A program made the position numbers and the translations under genes. A DNA stretch of 64,000 bases from Henriciella litoralis (GTDB taxonomy: Bacteria > Pseudomonadota > Alphaproteobacteria > Caulobacterales > Hyphomonadaceae). A model generated the notes under the pieces. It searched no databases. It was not told the DNA's origin and saw only the letters and a program-made list of their open reading frames with translations. Location of the stretch: contig NZ_NCSS01000006.1 of NCBI RefSeq assembly GCF_002088935.1, positions 650,343 to 714,342 on the forward strand, read 5' to 3'. Below are positions 27,292 through 36,879 of this stretch, in pieces (position 1 is the stretch's first letter; every line of letters begins with the position of its first letter).

Positions 27292-28176
27292 CTATCGTGT
27301 CCGGTCCAGAACATAATCAACTGATTGCAGCAAGATATTGGCCCGATTGCGGAAAAAAGCGAGGTGTTCGCGTGCTTGGGCTGCAAGCAGTCGCACACGC
27401 TCACGCGCGCCTTCGATTCCAAGTATCGTGACGAAATTCGCCTTGCCGGCCTGTTCATCGGATCGGAGCGTCTTGCCGACAACCTCCTGATCACCGGTCG
27501 CATCGAGAAGATCGTCGGCGATCTGGTAGGCCAGACCAAGGTCCTGCGCAAAGCCGGCGAGCGCATGCCGGGCCGCGTCGCTGGCCCCGCCAATGATCGC
27601 GGCGGCTTCAACGGAATAGGAAATCAGCGCGCCGGTCTTCATGCGTTGCATACGCGTGATCGTATTGAGGTCGCGCGGGCTCGCCTCTTGCAGCATGTCG
27701 ATCATCTGACCGCCAACCATGCCCCGGGCGCCCGATGCATCGGCGAGACGCTCGATCAGGCGCAGCCTGATCGCAGGATCGGCATGCGTCTCGTCACTGG
27801 CGATAATCTTGAAAGCCAGCGTCAAAAGCGCGTCGCCAGCGAGAACAGCCGTCGCCTCATCGAAAGCCTTGTGAACGGTAGGCTGACCGCGGCGAAGATC
27901 ATCGTCGTCCATGCACGGAAGATCATCATGGACCAGCGAATAAGTGTGCACGCACTCCAGCGCGGCGGCTGTGCGTAACAGCGCCTTTTCGTCCGCGTTG
28001 AACAAAGCGCCCGTCTCGATGACGTAGAAAGGCCGCATCCGCTTGCCGTCTGCGAGCGCCGCATGGCGCATGGCTCGCATCAGATCGGCTTCAGGCCCCT
28101 GCGCAGGCGGAATCAGCTGATCAAGCGCGACCGTAACCTTGTCGGCAATCTCGGTCAGGCGCTGCTGAAAATCCAT
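27292..28176 (-). CDS. ispA: Short-chain polyprenyl (farnesyl) diphosphate synthase
   Basis: A 294-residue trans-prenyltransferase that builds farnesyl or geranyl(geranyl) diphosphate from IPP and DMAPP. The first aspartate-rich motif, LVHDDLPCMDDDDLRRG, has the longer DDx4D spacing of bacterial FPP synthases. The second reads YQIADDLLDATGD. The N-terminal KRMRPFYVIETGALF and the Gln/Lys substrate contacts (GQMIDM, KTGALISYS) are present. It lies 13 bases from xseB and 46 bases from dxs in one operon. FPP is the likeliest product; chain length is not proven. Confidence 0.95.
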   Translation of the reverse strand: MDFQQRLTEIADKVTVALDQLIPPAQGPEADLMRAMRHAALADGKRMRPFYVIETGALFNADEKALLRTAAALECVHTYSLVHDDLPCMDDDDLRRGQPTVHKAFDEATAVLAGDALLTLAFKIIASDETHADPAIRLRLIERLADASGARGMVGGQMIDMLQEASPRDLNTITRMQRMKTGALISYSVEAAAIIGGASDAARHALAGFAQDLGLAYQIADDLLDATGDQEVVGKTLRSDEQAGKANFVTILGIEGARERVRLLAAQAREHLAFFRNRANILLQSVDYVLDRTR

Positions 28177-28188
28177 AGACGACCGTCC

Positions 28189-28437
28189 TTATTCGAAAGT
28201 GGCGCTCTCGGTCGCAGGTTTGCCGTCCGGCCCCTGGACGATCTGCTCGATTTTCAGCTCAGCGGCCTTCAGACGCGCCTCACAATGCGCTTTCAGTTTC
28301 GATCCGCGTTCGTAAATTTCAATCGACTTTTCAAGCTCGACATCGCCGCCTTCGAGGCGCCGAACGATGTCTTCCAGCTCCTTCAGGGCTTCCTCGAAGC
28401 TCATTTTGTCGATTGCCTGGGCTGCCTGATCGGCCAT
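28189..28437 (-). CDS. xseB: Exodeoxyribonuclease VII small subunit
   Basis: An 82-residue helical protein, the usual XseB length. The family signature is [20 protein letters not shown] followed by [20 protein letters not shown]. XseB binds the large subunit XseA in the bidirectional single-strand exonuclease VII; xseA is not in this window. The start at 28437 has GGAG at a suitable distance; an in-frame ATG 18 bases upstream lacks one. It is the first gene of the xseB-ispA-dxs block, separated from ispA by 13 bases. Confidence 0.95.
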   Translation of the reverse strand: MADQAAQAIDKMSFEEALKELEDIVRRLEGGDVELEKSIEIYERGSKLKAHCEARLKAAELKIEQIVQGPDGKPATESATFE

Positions 28438-28511
28438 ACCGCTGCTCCGGGTCATAGGAATGAGTTGGGGGGCACCCTACGCAGGCGCCGCGTTCATCAC
28501 AATGGCCGGAT

Positions 28512-29120
28512 TCAGGATTTTCCGCGATATTCGTAGATGCGGTAACTCCAGTATTTGTCGCCGCCGTCACGCACGCAGACCCAGCCGATTTTCGTCATGG
28601 CCGGACGCAGCATGCGGTTGAACCAGCCATGCGCTGCCAGATACACCTTACCCTCGGCTGCAGCCTCGTGCAGGCGCAACGCCGCCTGCCCTGCTCTCGC
28701 CCGTGCGGCGCGATTGCTTTCGCCGTCGAGACTGTGGCCATACAGCCAGGCCGTCCGGGCCAGCACATTCCAGGTCTTCGGCAAATATTTCTTTTTCTTG
28801 AAACGTGGCGGCGGCAACGGCGCTTCGACAAATAGCGGATCGGTCTCAGGCTCGCGCCCGCTTGCCAGACGCGCGGTCTCGATAGCGCGCGGCGCGATTG
28901 AGCTCAGAACCACGTCCGCATCTGCGACAGCTTCCTTCAGATTGTCCGGCGCCATCTGGCCATCTGCCAGGCTGCCAATCTCATACCGGCTCCACCAGTC
29001 ACGGTATTCTTCCCAGTTCAGGCGCGGGCCTGCTGTTCGGTCGAGCGCAGGCTTGCCATGACGCGAAACGATTATGGGTCCGCGAACGGACTTCAGAGTG
29101 TCGGTTTTCCCGGCATTCAT
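28512..29120 (-). CDS. Histidine phosphatase superfamily protein
   Basis: A 202-residue protein with the phosphohistidine signature PIIVSRHGKPALD near the N terminus and a second active-site histidine in VYLAAHGWFNRML. The family includes SixA, cobalamin phosphatase CobC and phosphoglycerate mutases; this member fits no specific type. Between them lies SSIAPRAIETARLA, the conserved arginine region, and a basic stretch RFKKKKYLP. It may dephosphorylate a small phosphoester or phosphohistidine. The start at 29120 is chosen because the conserved core begins soon after; an upstream extension to 29183 is possible. It lies between the CelD-like gene and xseB on the same strand. Confidence 0.8.
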   Translation of the reverse strand: MNAGKTDTLKSVRGPIIVSRHGKPALDRTAGPRLNWEEYRDWWSRYEIGSLADGQMAPDNLKEAVADADVVLSSIAPRAIETARLASGREPETDPLFVEAPLPPPRFKKKKYLPKTWNVLARTAWLYGHSLDGESNRAARARAGQAALRLHEAAAEGKVYLAAHGWFNRMLRPAMTKIGWVCVRDGGDKYWSYRIYEYRGKS

Positions 29121-29204
29121 ATAAATTTGCTCTCGCCCGTATTTGCTGCGCAGGCCGTTTAGCGACTCGCTGCGCACCCTCATCCGTCTTAGCGATTACC
29201 GGGC

Positions 29205-30359
29205 CTAGTCACTCTCGGCAAGTTCAAGTGCCGCTACAGTGCGTCGCGCAGCCTGGCGCAACCCTTTCAGACGGTTGATCGGGTCAAGTTCGGAGAGACA
29301 AATCTGGTCGAGCCGACGCCGCGATTGCGTCATCACGTTCGACACGCGGCCATCGAGCAGCCGCTCGCCAGACCGCCAGGCCTGCCCGAGCAGGCGATCG
29401 GGGCGTAGCGCAAAAGTCTTTGAGCGAACCACACCAGTGCCAATAGGTAGCTGGTAGTTGGAATAATGGCGCTTGTAGTAGTCGAGACCCGGCCCAGCAT
29501 CGTAGATTTTCGGACCGTCTGCGGCGCTCATCTGCTCGAGCATCCACTGCACCAGGACGTTTCCAGGCGAATATGGTGCATAGTCCTGCTCATAGGCTGT
29601 GATCCAGCCATGCATGACCTTGTCAGACTGCAGCAATAATTCGCTCGCCGCATGCTTTCCGTCGAAATGAATGCTGACGTGACGCAGCCGGAAGCGATCG
29701 GTCTTCGTCTGGCGAAGTTCATCAAGAAAGCGCCCTGCCCAGTCAGAGCCGAGCACATCATGTCTTCCGGTCCGCGCGAATTGCTCGCGCTTGAGCTCAA
29801 TCAGGCGCGAGATCGTGTTGTCACTGACATCATCGAAACGGAATTCCACTTCTGAAAAGTCCCGCTCTATATTGCGGCCGAGCCGGCGCATCTTCTTGAA
29901 GTGTTTCGGCCAGCGCTGGTTCTGGACCTCGATAAAATCATCCCAGTCATCGCCAACATCGGTCATATTGGCACCGCAGATGGTAAGACGTGACTGGCTT
30001 TCTTCATCCTGCGGCAACCAGCCGAAGGTCGACATGCCAAGCAGCCCCAAACCTCTCAGGAAGACGTCAGCGCGCAGATTGCAATCTCGCGCCAGGACAG
30101 GTCCATGCCAGTCCGAGAACGGCCCGCCAATCGGGCGTGCCCATGCGCCAGGACGCCTGTGAAGCGGCCAGAACCCTACCGGTGCATCGCCATCAAATGC
30201 GATGCCGACACGCGTATCCGGCCGAACGCGCGAAACCAGTCTTGCAAAATCAGGATCAAAAAACGGATCGTCATAGATGGAATTGGCGTCTCGTAATGAC
30301 GCAAACGCCGTCCACAAGTCTTCTGTCATCTGTTCTGGACGAAGAAGCCGGTATTTCAT
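29205..30359 (-). CDS. CelD/BcsL-like GNAT acyltransferase
   Basis: A 384-residue protein of the CelD-type double GNAT acyltransferase family, associated with polysaccharide or capsule synthesis. Visible elements are the N-terminal FASLRDANSIYDDPFFDPDF, VGIAFDGDAPVGFWPLHRRP and KHFKKMRRLGRNIERDF. The C-terminal half carries KHAASELLLQSDKVMHGWIT and GPKIYDAGPGLDYYKRHYSN, which resemble the second GNAT fold. The substrate is unknown, but these proteins often acylate exopolysaccharide precursors. No polysaccharide synthase is adjacent. The start at 30359 has GGA at suitable spacing, whereas the ATG at 30368 overlaps the AGGG site and is less likely. Confidence 0.78.
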   Translation of the reverse strand: MKYRLLRPEQMTEDLWTAFASLRDANSIYDDPFFDPDFARLVSRVRPDTRVGIAFDGDAPVGFWPLHRRPGAWARPIGGPFSDWHGPVLARDCNLRADVFLRGLGLLGMSTFGWLPQDEESQSRLTICGANMTDVGDDWDDFIEVQNQRWPKHFKKMRRLGRNIERDFSEVEFRFDDVSDNTISRLIELKREQFARTGRHDVLGSDWAGRFLDELRQTKTDRFRLRHVSIHFDGKHAASELLLQSDKVMHGWITAYEQDYAPYSPGNVLVQWMLEQMSAADGPKIYDAGPGLDYYKRHYSNYQLPIGTGVVRSKTFALRPDRLLGQAWRSGERLLDGRVSNVMTQSRRRLDQICLSELDPINRLKGLRQAARRTVAALELAESD

Positions 30360-30443
30360 GTGTTCCATCCCTGATCACATTTGAATGTTCAGGAATTTTG
30401 CTTGCAAACAACGCGCCAGTTTCCCCAATCAGGAGAAATTAAC

Positions 30444-31316
30444 CTACAGGCCTCGCCAAAGACGCTTCTTCATGCAGGGCTCCGCCTCGGCCTTTGCGCA
30501 GGAATAGGTCGAGAGCAGAACCGTGTCGGCCCGGCCGATGAGGTTTTCAAACGGGACAAACCCGACAGATGCCTTTTCGGGGCTGACGCCTCTCGGCAAG
30601 GTGCAATCTGCCTTGTCGATGACGCCATCCTGATTGGGCGGGCAGTGACCCGTGGTCGAGCGACCATCTTCGGAATTGTCGCGATTGTCTCCCATGAAGA
30701 GGTAATAGCCTTCGGGCACAATGAATTCCGGCGTCGTATCAAGCGTGCGGACCTGGTTTGAGCCCTGTTGCCACTGATGCGTCAGCCAGGATTTGTCTCC
30801 AATTGTCTCGCGATACTCACGAGCAATCTCGTGAATGGGATAATCGTTCGGACGATAATCAACGCGCTGCACGAATTCGCGCTCAATAGGCTCACCATTG
30901 AGGATCAATTGCTCATCAATCATCCGCACGCGGTCGCCCGGCAAACCAATCAGGCGCTTGATCATGACCCGGTCGGTGTGTGGATGCATGAAGACAACGA
31001 CATCGCCGCGTTCAGGCTGGCTGGCAAAGACACGCCCTTCCCATCCCGGCACAAGACGCCATGCGCCCCATGGCATGCTGTAACGGCTGTAGCCATAAGC
31101 GAACTTGTTTACTGCAACGCGGTCGCCAACCTGCAGATTGGGCACCATGCTTTCAGACGGAATGACACGCTGCTCATAGACGAGGAACGAAAACATATAG
31201 AACGCCGGAATGAAGATCAGCAGTGTGAGCGCCCATTCCTTGAGCTCATGCAACACTTTTTGTCCCAGCGTCCGGTTGTCTTCGTCCGCGTCCGTTGTCT
31301 TTGAAGATGTACTCAT
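30444..31316 (-). CDS. lepB: Signal peptidase I
   Basis: A 290-residue inner-membrane serine protease that removes signal peptides from exported proteins. The single N-terminal membrane helix (about residues 26-46, WALTLLIFIPAFYMFSFLVY) precedes the catalytic Ser in VIPSESMVPNLQVGDRVAVN. The catalytic Lys lies in RVMIKRLIGLPGDRVRMI. The box GYYLFMGDNRDNSEDGRSTT and the end region around VGFVPFENLIGRADTVL are also standard. Start 31316 matches the family; an upstream extension to 31403 is unconserved. It lies in the same direction as the upstream metallo-hydrolase and downstream CelD-like gene. A 235-base gap on its upstream side holds nothing recognisable. Confidence 0.96.
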   Translation of the reverse strand: MSTSSKTTDADEDNRTLGQKVLHELKEWALTLLIFIPAFYMFSFLVYEQRVIPSESMVPNLQVGDRVAVNKFAYGYSRYSMPWGAWRLVPGWEGRVFASQPERGDVVVFMHPHTDRVMIKRLIGLPGDRVRMIDEQLILNGEPIEREFVQRVDYRPNDYPIHEIAREYRETIGDKSWLTHQWQQGSNQVRTLDTTPEFIVPEGYYLFMGDNRDNSEDGRSTTGHCPPNQDGVIDKADCTLPRGVSPEKASVGFVPFENLIGRADTVLLSTYSCAKAEAEPCMKKRLWRGL

Positions 31317-31551
31317 TTCGGTCTGACAGCAGTTCCCTGTGCGAGCAGGTCTGCCGATCCGCTCATGGTCATTGAATTGATGTGCGGTCAATGATGATCG
31401 CAACGGGCTTTAGGCTTTGAGCGTCTGCCGCCATCTGGTCAAGAGGTTGTTCCCGTCCATGTGAGATAAGTCCGGCAAGGCCTTGAACCTTCACCAACGT
31501 TGGAACGGGGTTGCGGCGAAACTTTGACCCCAAACAGGCGTCAAACCGAAA

Positions 31552-32628
31552 TCAGGTCGCGGAATACCAGTTCACGCCGTCATCGTCTTTCTCCAGCCGG
31601 GCGCGATTTGCACTCACAAGGTAATTGAGATGGGCCAGCGCCTCGCCTGTTGCCATGGAGAGAACATCGTCATCGATCTGCCGGCCGAAGACAGCTGGAA
31701 AAACATCAATCACGCGCTTGGGGGCCTCTCCCAGCCTCTGCTCCAGGCGCTTCAGCGCCACATTGTGACCGCGGACAAGATGGTCGAGCCGCTTGTGGGC
31801 CCCGCGAAACGGTTCGTTGTGCGCGGGAAGAACAAGGACGTCCGGGCTTATGGCACGCTTCAGCTTCTTGCAGGACTCCAGCCAGTCACGCAGCGGGTTG
31901 GCGCCAGGCTCGGTCGGATGCACCGACACATTGGAAGATATTCGCGGCAATAGCTGATCGCCCGAAATGAGAATGCCTTCACTCTCAGAGTAGAGACAGC
32001 TGTGCTCGGGGGAATGACCGTTGCCCATAATCACTTTCCAGTCAGACCCGCCAAGCCGGATGGTTTCGCCGTCGCAAAGGCGGCGATAAGCGTCCGGCAG
32101 CGCGCTCACCGCCCGCCCGAAACCGCCGAACCGCTTACGATACGTGTCGATCTGCGCGTCGCGCCAACCTGCAGCCTTGTAGAAATCGGTGCCGGCCTTG
32201 GGCGCTTCTCGGCCCGTATCTGCCACCAGCATGCGGCAGGAAATATATTCGAGGCGGCTGATCCACAGTTCAGCGTCCGGAAACTTGCGCGATAGCCAGC
32301 CAGCATTTCCGATATGGTCAGGATGCATGTGCGTGACGATAATTCTCCAGACCGGGCGTCCGCCGAGCTTCTCATCAAAAATCTTCCGCCAGGCCTCTTT
32401 CGTGTCAGGCATGGGCATGCCCGTGTCGATGATCGTCCAGCCTGGCTCACCATCATCGATCAGCCAGAGATTGATCCACTTGAGCGAAAACGGCAGCGGC
32501 ATCCTCACCCAGTGAAGACCTGGCTTGATTTCGATTGTGTCACCCACTTCGGGCGTTTTCTCGCCTAAGGGGTATTCAAGTCCCGGCCGGGCCGGTGTTT
32601 TTGTTGCGAATCCATCCATCTGCATCAT
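31552..32628 (-). CDS. Metallo-beta-lactamase-fold hydrolase
   Basis: A 358-residue MBL-fold enzyme with the complete di-metal motif set. These are VTHMHPDHIGNAGWL (HxHxDH), GNGHSPEHSCLY with the third histidine, LISGDQLLPR with the bridging aspartate, and LPAHNEPFRG with the last histidine. The N-terminal half includes LWLIDDGEPGWTIIDTGMP. The long C-terminal helical part (ALKRLEQRLGEAPKRVIDVF) is like the glyoxalase II/LACTB2 type of hydrolase that acts on thioesters or phosphodiesters. The substrate is unknown. ATG 32628 and ATG 32619 are both plausible starts; neither has a strong ribosome-binding site. It lies between sdaA and lepB on the minus strand. Confidence 0.88.
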   Translation of the reverse strand: MMQMDGFATKTPARPGLEYPLGEKTPEVGDTIEIKPGLHWVRMPLPFSLKWINLWLIDDGEPGWTIIDTGMPMPDTKEAWRKIFDEKLGGRPVWRIIVTHMHPDHIGNAGWLSRKFPDAELWISRLEYISCRMLVADTGREAPKAGTDFYKAAGWRDAQIDTYRKRFGGFGRAVSALPDAYRRLCDGETIRLGGSDWKVIMGNGHSPEHSCLYSESEGILISGDQLLPRISSNVSVHPTEPGANPLRDWLESCKKLKRAISPDVLVLPAHNEPFRGAHKRLDHLVRGHNVALKRLEQRLGEAPKRVIDVFPAVFGRQIDDDVLSMATGEALAHLNYLVSANRARLEKDDDGVNWYSAT

Positions 32629-32820
32629 CTTACACGGCAAACCGCTCGAACCAATCGGTGTCCCAACGGCAAGAAATATCGAGCCCCTAAATGCCGACCC
32701 GGCCAAGCTGGTGCAGATATCTCCAAGGAATTGGATTGGGGGCCGGGCGGGAAATACTCAACCGAAAGCGAAAACGTGTATTGCGCTGCAAGGCAGCTAC
32801 CCCTCGCGCAACTGAGCCAG

Positions 32821-34200
32821 CTAGCAGGCGATGACATTGACGGCGAGGCCGCCAGTGCTCGTTTCCTTGTACTTGTTGGACATATCAAGGCCTGTCTGAC
32901 GCATTGTTTCGATCACCTGGTCGAGGCTAACCTTGTGCTGACCGGTCCCCTGAAGAGCGAGGCGCGCGGCGTTGACCGCTTTGACGGCGCCGAAGGCGTT
33001 GCGCTCGATGCACGGGATCTGAACCAGCCCGCCCACCGGGTCGCAAGTCAGGCCGAGATTGTGCTCCATGCCGATTTCGGCTGCGACGCAGACCTTATCC
33101 GCATCCGCCCCCCAGACGGCGGCGAGCCCGCCTGCGGCCATTGAGCAGGCAACCCCCACCTCGCCCTGACAGCCCATTTCCGCGCCTGAAATCGATGCGC
33201 GCTGTTTGTAGAGAAGGCCGATGCCGCCGGCGACCAGCAGGAAGCGGCGCGCCTTATTGAGGTTCAGTTTCCCGTCATCATGGCAATAGTGGCGCATGAC
33301 GGAGGGAAGTATTCCAGCAGCACCATTGGTTGGTGATGTGACCACCCGGCCCCCGGCAGCGTTCTCCTCATTGACCGCCATCGCATAGACGTTCAGCCAG
33401 TCGAAAAGCTGCTCGCGTTCATTCGAGCCGGGATTGTTCTTGAGCGTCTGATACAGTCCGTGCGCGCGCCGCGTAACCTCGAGGCCGCCCGGTAGCGTGC
33501 CTTCCGCGCCGAGCCCATTATCGATACACTGCATCATCGTCCTGGCTATTTTATCAAGCCGTTTCAGGGTCTTCTCGCGGCTTCTTCGGGCATCCTCATT
33601 GCGCAGGATCAACTCATCGACAAGCCAGTCTTCACGCTTGCAGATTTCAATCATCTCAGCGGCAGACCGGAAGGGGTGCGGCGCGCCCTTTGCGCTGGCG
33701 ACAAGGTCGCCTCTGGCAGGCTTTTCCAGCTGTTTGCGCGAGGCAATAAATCCGCCGCCAGTGGAAAAATATTCCCGCGTGTAAGCGCGCTCTGAGGCGG
33801 TGTCGTAGAGGTGTAGAATCACCCCGTTTGGGTGTAAATCCGGTGTTATTTCGGTGCAAAACTGGATGTCCTTAATCGGATTGAAGCCGATGTCCGGACC
33901 GCCATCGAGTTTCAGCGACTTCTGCTGAACGGTCTGCCGGAAAAGCGTCTCAGCTTCGACCGGATCAGCGGTTTCAGGCTGAAGGCCAAGCAGTCCGAGA
34001 ATGATCGCTTTATCGGTGCCATGACCCACACCGGTCAGCGCCAGAGAGCCAAGCAGTTCGATCTCGACCCGGGTGGTACCGTCCAGCTTTCCGGCCTTGT
34101 CGGCCTCCTGAAGAAACCGCCGCGCAATCCGCATCGGTCCGACCGTGTGCGAGCTGGACGGTCCGAGACCGATACGGAAAAGATCGAGAACTGAAAGCAT
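32821..34200 (-). CDS. sdaA: L-serine dehydratase (single-chain)
   Basis: A 459-residue iron-sulfur L-serine ammonia-lyase converting serine to pyruvate and ammonia. The N-terminal beta domain begins [20 protein letters not shown] and GPMRIARRF. The catalytic alpha domain has [40 protein letters not shown] and [20 protein letters not shown], with the cysteines that hold the [4Fe-4S] cluster. The C-terminal tail ends with NVIAC, where a terminal cysteine acts as a cluster ligand in the resting enzyme. All are in place. The start at 34200 matches the family start, 120 bases from the divergent amidase gene. Confidence 0.95.
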   Translation of the reverse strand: MLSVLDLFRIGLGPSSSHTVGPMRIARRFLQEADKAGKLDGTTRVEIELLGSLALTGVGHGTDKAIILGLLGLQPETADPVEAETLFRQTVQQKSLKLDGGPDIGFNPIKDIQFCTEITPDLHPNGVILHLYDTASERAYTREYFSTGGGFIASRKQLEKPARGDLVASAKGAPHPFRSAAEMIEICKREDWLVDELILRNEDARRSREKTLKRLDKIARTMMQCIDNGLGAEGTLPGGLEVTRRAHGLYQTLKNNPGSNEREQLFDWLNVYAMAVNEENAAGGRVVTSPTNGAAGILPSVMRHYCHDDGKLNLNKARRFLLVAGGIGLLYKQRASISGAEMGCQGEVGVACSMAAGGLAAVWGADADKVCVAAEIGMEHNLGLTCDPVGGLVQIPCIERNAFGAVKAVNAARLALQGTGQHKVSLDQVIETMRQTGLDMSNKYKETSTGGLAVNVIAC

Positions 34201-34320
34201 GAAATATCCGGGGCCCGTGAGGCCGTTGCAATTGAAACTTTTGGTATCGTGCGCTTGCCTTACCTGCAAGGTCGGGGCAGCCTTCTGAAAAACAAGATAA
34301 GTCAGTTTCGGAGGACACCC

Positions 34321-35811
34321 ATGCAAGAATTTTCAAGACGCTCCTTTTTGCGCGCCGGCACATCGCTCGCGGCTTTTCTGCCATTCGCCACTGCCTGCGC
34401 CCCATCGAGCGTGCTGGGCGCAACGTCCGCCGCAACTGGCAGCATGGATGGCATCAGGATGGCCGAGCTGATCAGCACCGGCGCTGTCACATCAAGCGAA
34501 CTTGTCGAGGCCGCGATTGGCCGTGCCGAACGCGTAGAGCCCAAGATAAATGGATTTGCGACCGAGACCTTCGCGATGGCCCGCAAACGCGCGGAGACAT
34601 CCCCGACCGGCGTCTTTGGCGGGGTGCCGACAGTCATCAAGGACCTGCAGAAATGGAAGGGCGCGCCGACATTCTATGGCAGCCGGGCTTTCGTTGATAA
34701 TATTGCGAAAAACGACGATGTGTTCGCCGGGCGCTGGCGTGAGATGGGCGTGGTCTCAATCGGCAAATCCACATCACCAGAAATGGGTCTGATATCGTCG
34801 ACCGAACCTGTGGTCACCGGGCCAACCCGGAACCCATGGGACCTCAACCGTATTCCCGGCGGCTCATCAGGTGGCTCAGCCGCATTGACCGCAGCGAGGG
34901 TTGTTCCTTTTGCGAACGCCAGTGACGGCGGAGGCTCTATCCGGATCCCAGCAGCGTGTTGCGGACTGTTTGGATTGAAGCCATCCCGAGGCGCCCTCAT
35001 TTCGGCTCCGTCGAGCGCGCCTATCGAGATTTCCGTCAAACACGCCGTTACGCTGACGGTTCGCGACAGCGCAGCGCTTTTCGCTGCCGCTGAGGCGCCG
35101 AAAAGTGACCTTGCAAAAACGGGCCGTATTATGGGGCCGAACAAACGCCGGCTCAAAATCGCCTACGCACCGGACGCGCCAAACAAGGCAACGCTGGATG
35201 CCGAAACACGCAGCGCGATCGAAAAGACAGCAGACCTTTGCCGTGCCCTGGGGCATGAGGTCATTGACTGGAAGCAACCCGTCGACGGGCTTGAGTTTCA
35301 AGACAAGTTTCTGCTGTTCTGGGCGGCTGGCGCTGCGCAGTTCGTGCAGGATGCATCCGCCTTCTCTGGCAAGCCGCCCTCCCCTGAAATTGTCGAGCCG
35401 TGGACCCTTGGCCTCGCGCAGCGCTTCCTCAGCCGTCAGGACGAATTTGACGCGGCGGTTGCTTACCTCAAAGCTTATCAGACTGAATACGCGTCCTGGT
35501 TTGACGACTTCGACGTCCTTCTGACGCCAACCGTCTCAACCCTGCCCCCGGCCATCGGGGTTCAGTCACCGACCGGCGATTTCGACGAAGTGATGAAGAG
35601 CGTTACGGACTTCGTGGCGTTTACGGCGCCCATGAACGTCTCCGGGGCAGCCTCGATGAATGTGCCAATTCAATGGACCGATAGCGGGCTTCCGGTCGGC
35701 TCAATGTTCTCTGGACGACGCGGCGATGATGGCTTGCTGCTGGCGCTGGCCTACGAACTGGAAGCAGCGCAGCCATGGATCAGCCGCGTGCCGGACATCA
35801 TCAAGACTTGA
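34321..35811 (+). CDS. Amidase-signature enzyme with Tat signal
   Basis: A 496-residue amidase-signature hydrolase that cleaves C-N amide bonds. The N terminus MQEFSRRSFLRAGTSLAAFL has the twin-arginine motif SRRSFLR. FATAC follows and could be a lipobox, so the enzyme is likely exported folded to the periplasm. The Ser-cisSer-Lys triad is visible: Lys in TVIKDLQKW, Ser in GGSSGGSAAL and Ser in SDGGGSIRIPAACCGLFGLK. GGAGG lies about seven bases before the start at 34321. The frame also opens upstream, but the Tat motif fixes this start. The substrate is unknown; family members act on aliphatic amides, acylamino acids, nylon oligomers and peptides. Confidence 0.9.
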   Translation: MQEFSRRSFLRAGTSLAAFLPFATACAPSSVLGATSAATGSMDGIRMAELISTGAVTSSELVEAAIGRAERVEPKINGFATETFAMARKRAETSPTGVFGGVPTVIKDLQKWKGAPTFYGSRAFVDNIAKNDDVFAGRWREMGVVSIGKSTSPEMGLISSTEPVVTGPTRNPWDLNRIPGGSSGGSAALTAARVVPFANASDGGGSIRIPAACCGLFGLKPSRGALISAPSSAPIEISVKHAVTLTVRDSAALFAAAEAPKSDLAKTGRIMGPNKRRLKIAYAPDAPNKATLDAETRSAIEKTADLCRALGHEVIDWKQPVDGLEFQDKFLLFWAAGAAQFVQDASAFSGKPPSPEIVEPWTLGLAQRFLSRQDEFDAAVAYLKAYQTEYASWFDDFDVLLTPTVSTLPPAIGVQSPTGDFDEVMKSVTDFVAFTAPMNVSGAASMNVPIQWTDSGLPVGSMFSGRRGDDGLLLALAYELEAAQPWISRVPDIIKT

Positions 35812-35842
35812 CCAGGCGCCAGGCATCTGTGACCGGGTCTGA

Positions 35843-36646
35843 ATGACCCACACAGACACGCCTGACCCCATCTATCTTCACCGCAATGGCGACATCGCAG
35901 AAGTCGTGATCAATGCCCCCGCCCGGCGCAATGCGTTCAACATGAAAATGTGGGCCGCATTGCCATCAATCATGCGCGCCATCGACGAGGATTCAGCCCT
36001 GAAGGTTGCGGTGTTTCATGGTGGAAGCACGGGCCATTTCGCGGCCGGGGCGGACATCTCCGAATTCGCTGACATCTATGCAAACCGCGACACGGCGCGT
36101 CGGACGGCGCAGACCATCGCTGATGGATTGAGCGCGATTGCCAATGCAGACAAACCCGTCATCGCCGCAATTGAGGGAGTCTGCGTCGGCGGCGGCGTAT
36201 CGCTCGCCCTGGCTTGCGATATCCGGATCGCGACGGCGACCGCGCGGTTCGGCATCACACCTGCCAAGCTTGGTCTCGTTTACCCACCTGAAGATACGCA
36301 ACGTCTTGTTGATACGGTCGGCGCCTCGCAGGCCAAGGACATGTTGTTCACCGGCCGCCTTTTCCATGCTGATCATGCCCTGCGAGTTGGGCTGATCGAT
36401 GCAATCTGTGCAGGCGATGCCGTCCTGCCGGCAGCCCGGGAAAAGGCGGCGGAGATTGCCGGCGTATCGCAATGGTCTGTCCGAGCCGCCAAGAAGATGA
36501 TCGGCGCGTTGCGACGCGGAGGGGACTCGGCAGAAACGGCAGAAGTCGAACGCTTTCTGGATGGCGTGACGGGGCCGGACTTCAAGGAAGGTTTCAACGC
36601 CTTTCTCAGCAAGCGAAAACCTGACTTTCCTTACGATAAGGGCTGA
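35843..36646 (+). CDS. Enoyl-CoA hydratase/isomerase family protein
   Basis: A 267-residue crotonase-fold protein. The two oxyanion-hole segments are FAAGADISEF (residues about 66-75) and IEGVCVGGGVSLALACDIRI. The CoA-binding N terminus contains VVINAPARRNAFN. The segment that usually holds the catalytic glutamates reads LGLVYPPEDTQRLVDTVGAS, so one glutamate is present in the expected zone, as in other non-hydratase crotonases. The exact reaction is therefore uncertain. It starts 32 bases after the amidase stop in the same direction and may be co-transcribed. A long AT-rich palindrome follows the gene. Confidence 0.88.
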   Translation: MTHTDTPDPIYLHRNGDIAEVVINAPARRNAFNMKMWAALPSIMRAIDEDSALKVAVFHGGSTGHFAAGADISEFADIYANRDTARRTAQTIADGLSAIANADKPVIAAIEGVCVGGGVSLALACDIRIATATARFGITPAKLGLVYPPEDTQRLVDTVGASQAKDMLFTGRLFHADHALRVGLIDAICAGDAVLPAAREKAAEIAGVSQWSVRAAKKMIGALRRGGDSAETAEVERFLDGVTGPDFKEGFNAFLSKRKPDFPYDKG

Positions 36647-36698
36647 ATAGGCCACCTTTAGTCCCGCTCTTACTGCATAGCTGGGGCCTCGAGCTCGT

Positions 36699-36730
36699 TA
36701 AATAGTGATGCATAAACGCATCACTATTTA
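36699..36730. promoter_or_regulatory. Perfect 13-bp AT-rich inverted repeat upstream of TonB receptor
   Basis: The arms TAAATAGTGATGC (36699-36711) and GCATCACTATTTA (36718-36730) are perfectly complementary around a six-base loop. It lies 53 bases after the enoyl-CoA hydratase stop and 150 bases before the TonB receptor. There is no T tract, and the stem is AT-rich, unlike the window's clear terminators. It could be an operator for the receptor gene or an unusual terminator. No regulator family can be named. Confidence 0.5.
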
Positions 36731-36879
36731 TTCTTTGACGCATACAACAGCATCCACGCATTGCACGCTGGCCAGACGCTGGATTAAGCGGGCCAAGACT
36801 GGGCCTGCAATGGCTACAGCACACCCCGGCCAAAGCCGGAGGCACAAAAAGATAATCCATATCTGGGAGCTAAAAAAAC

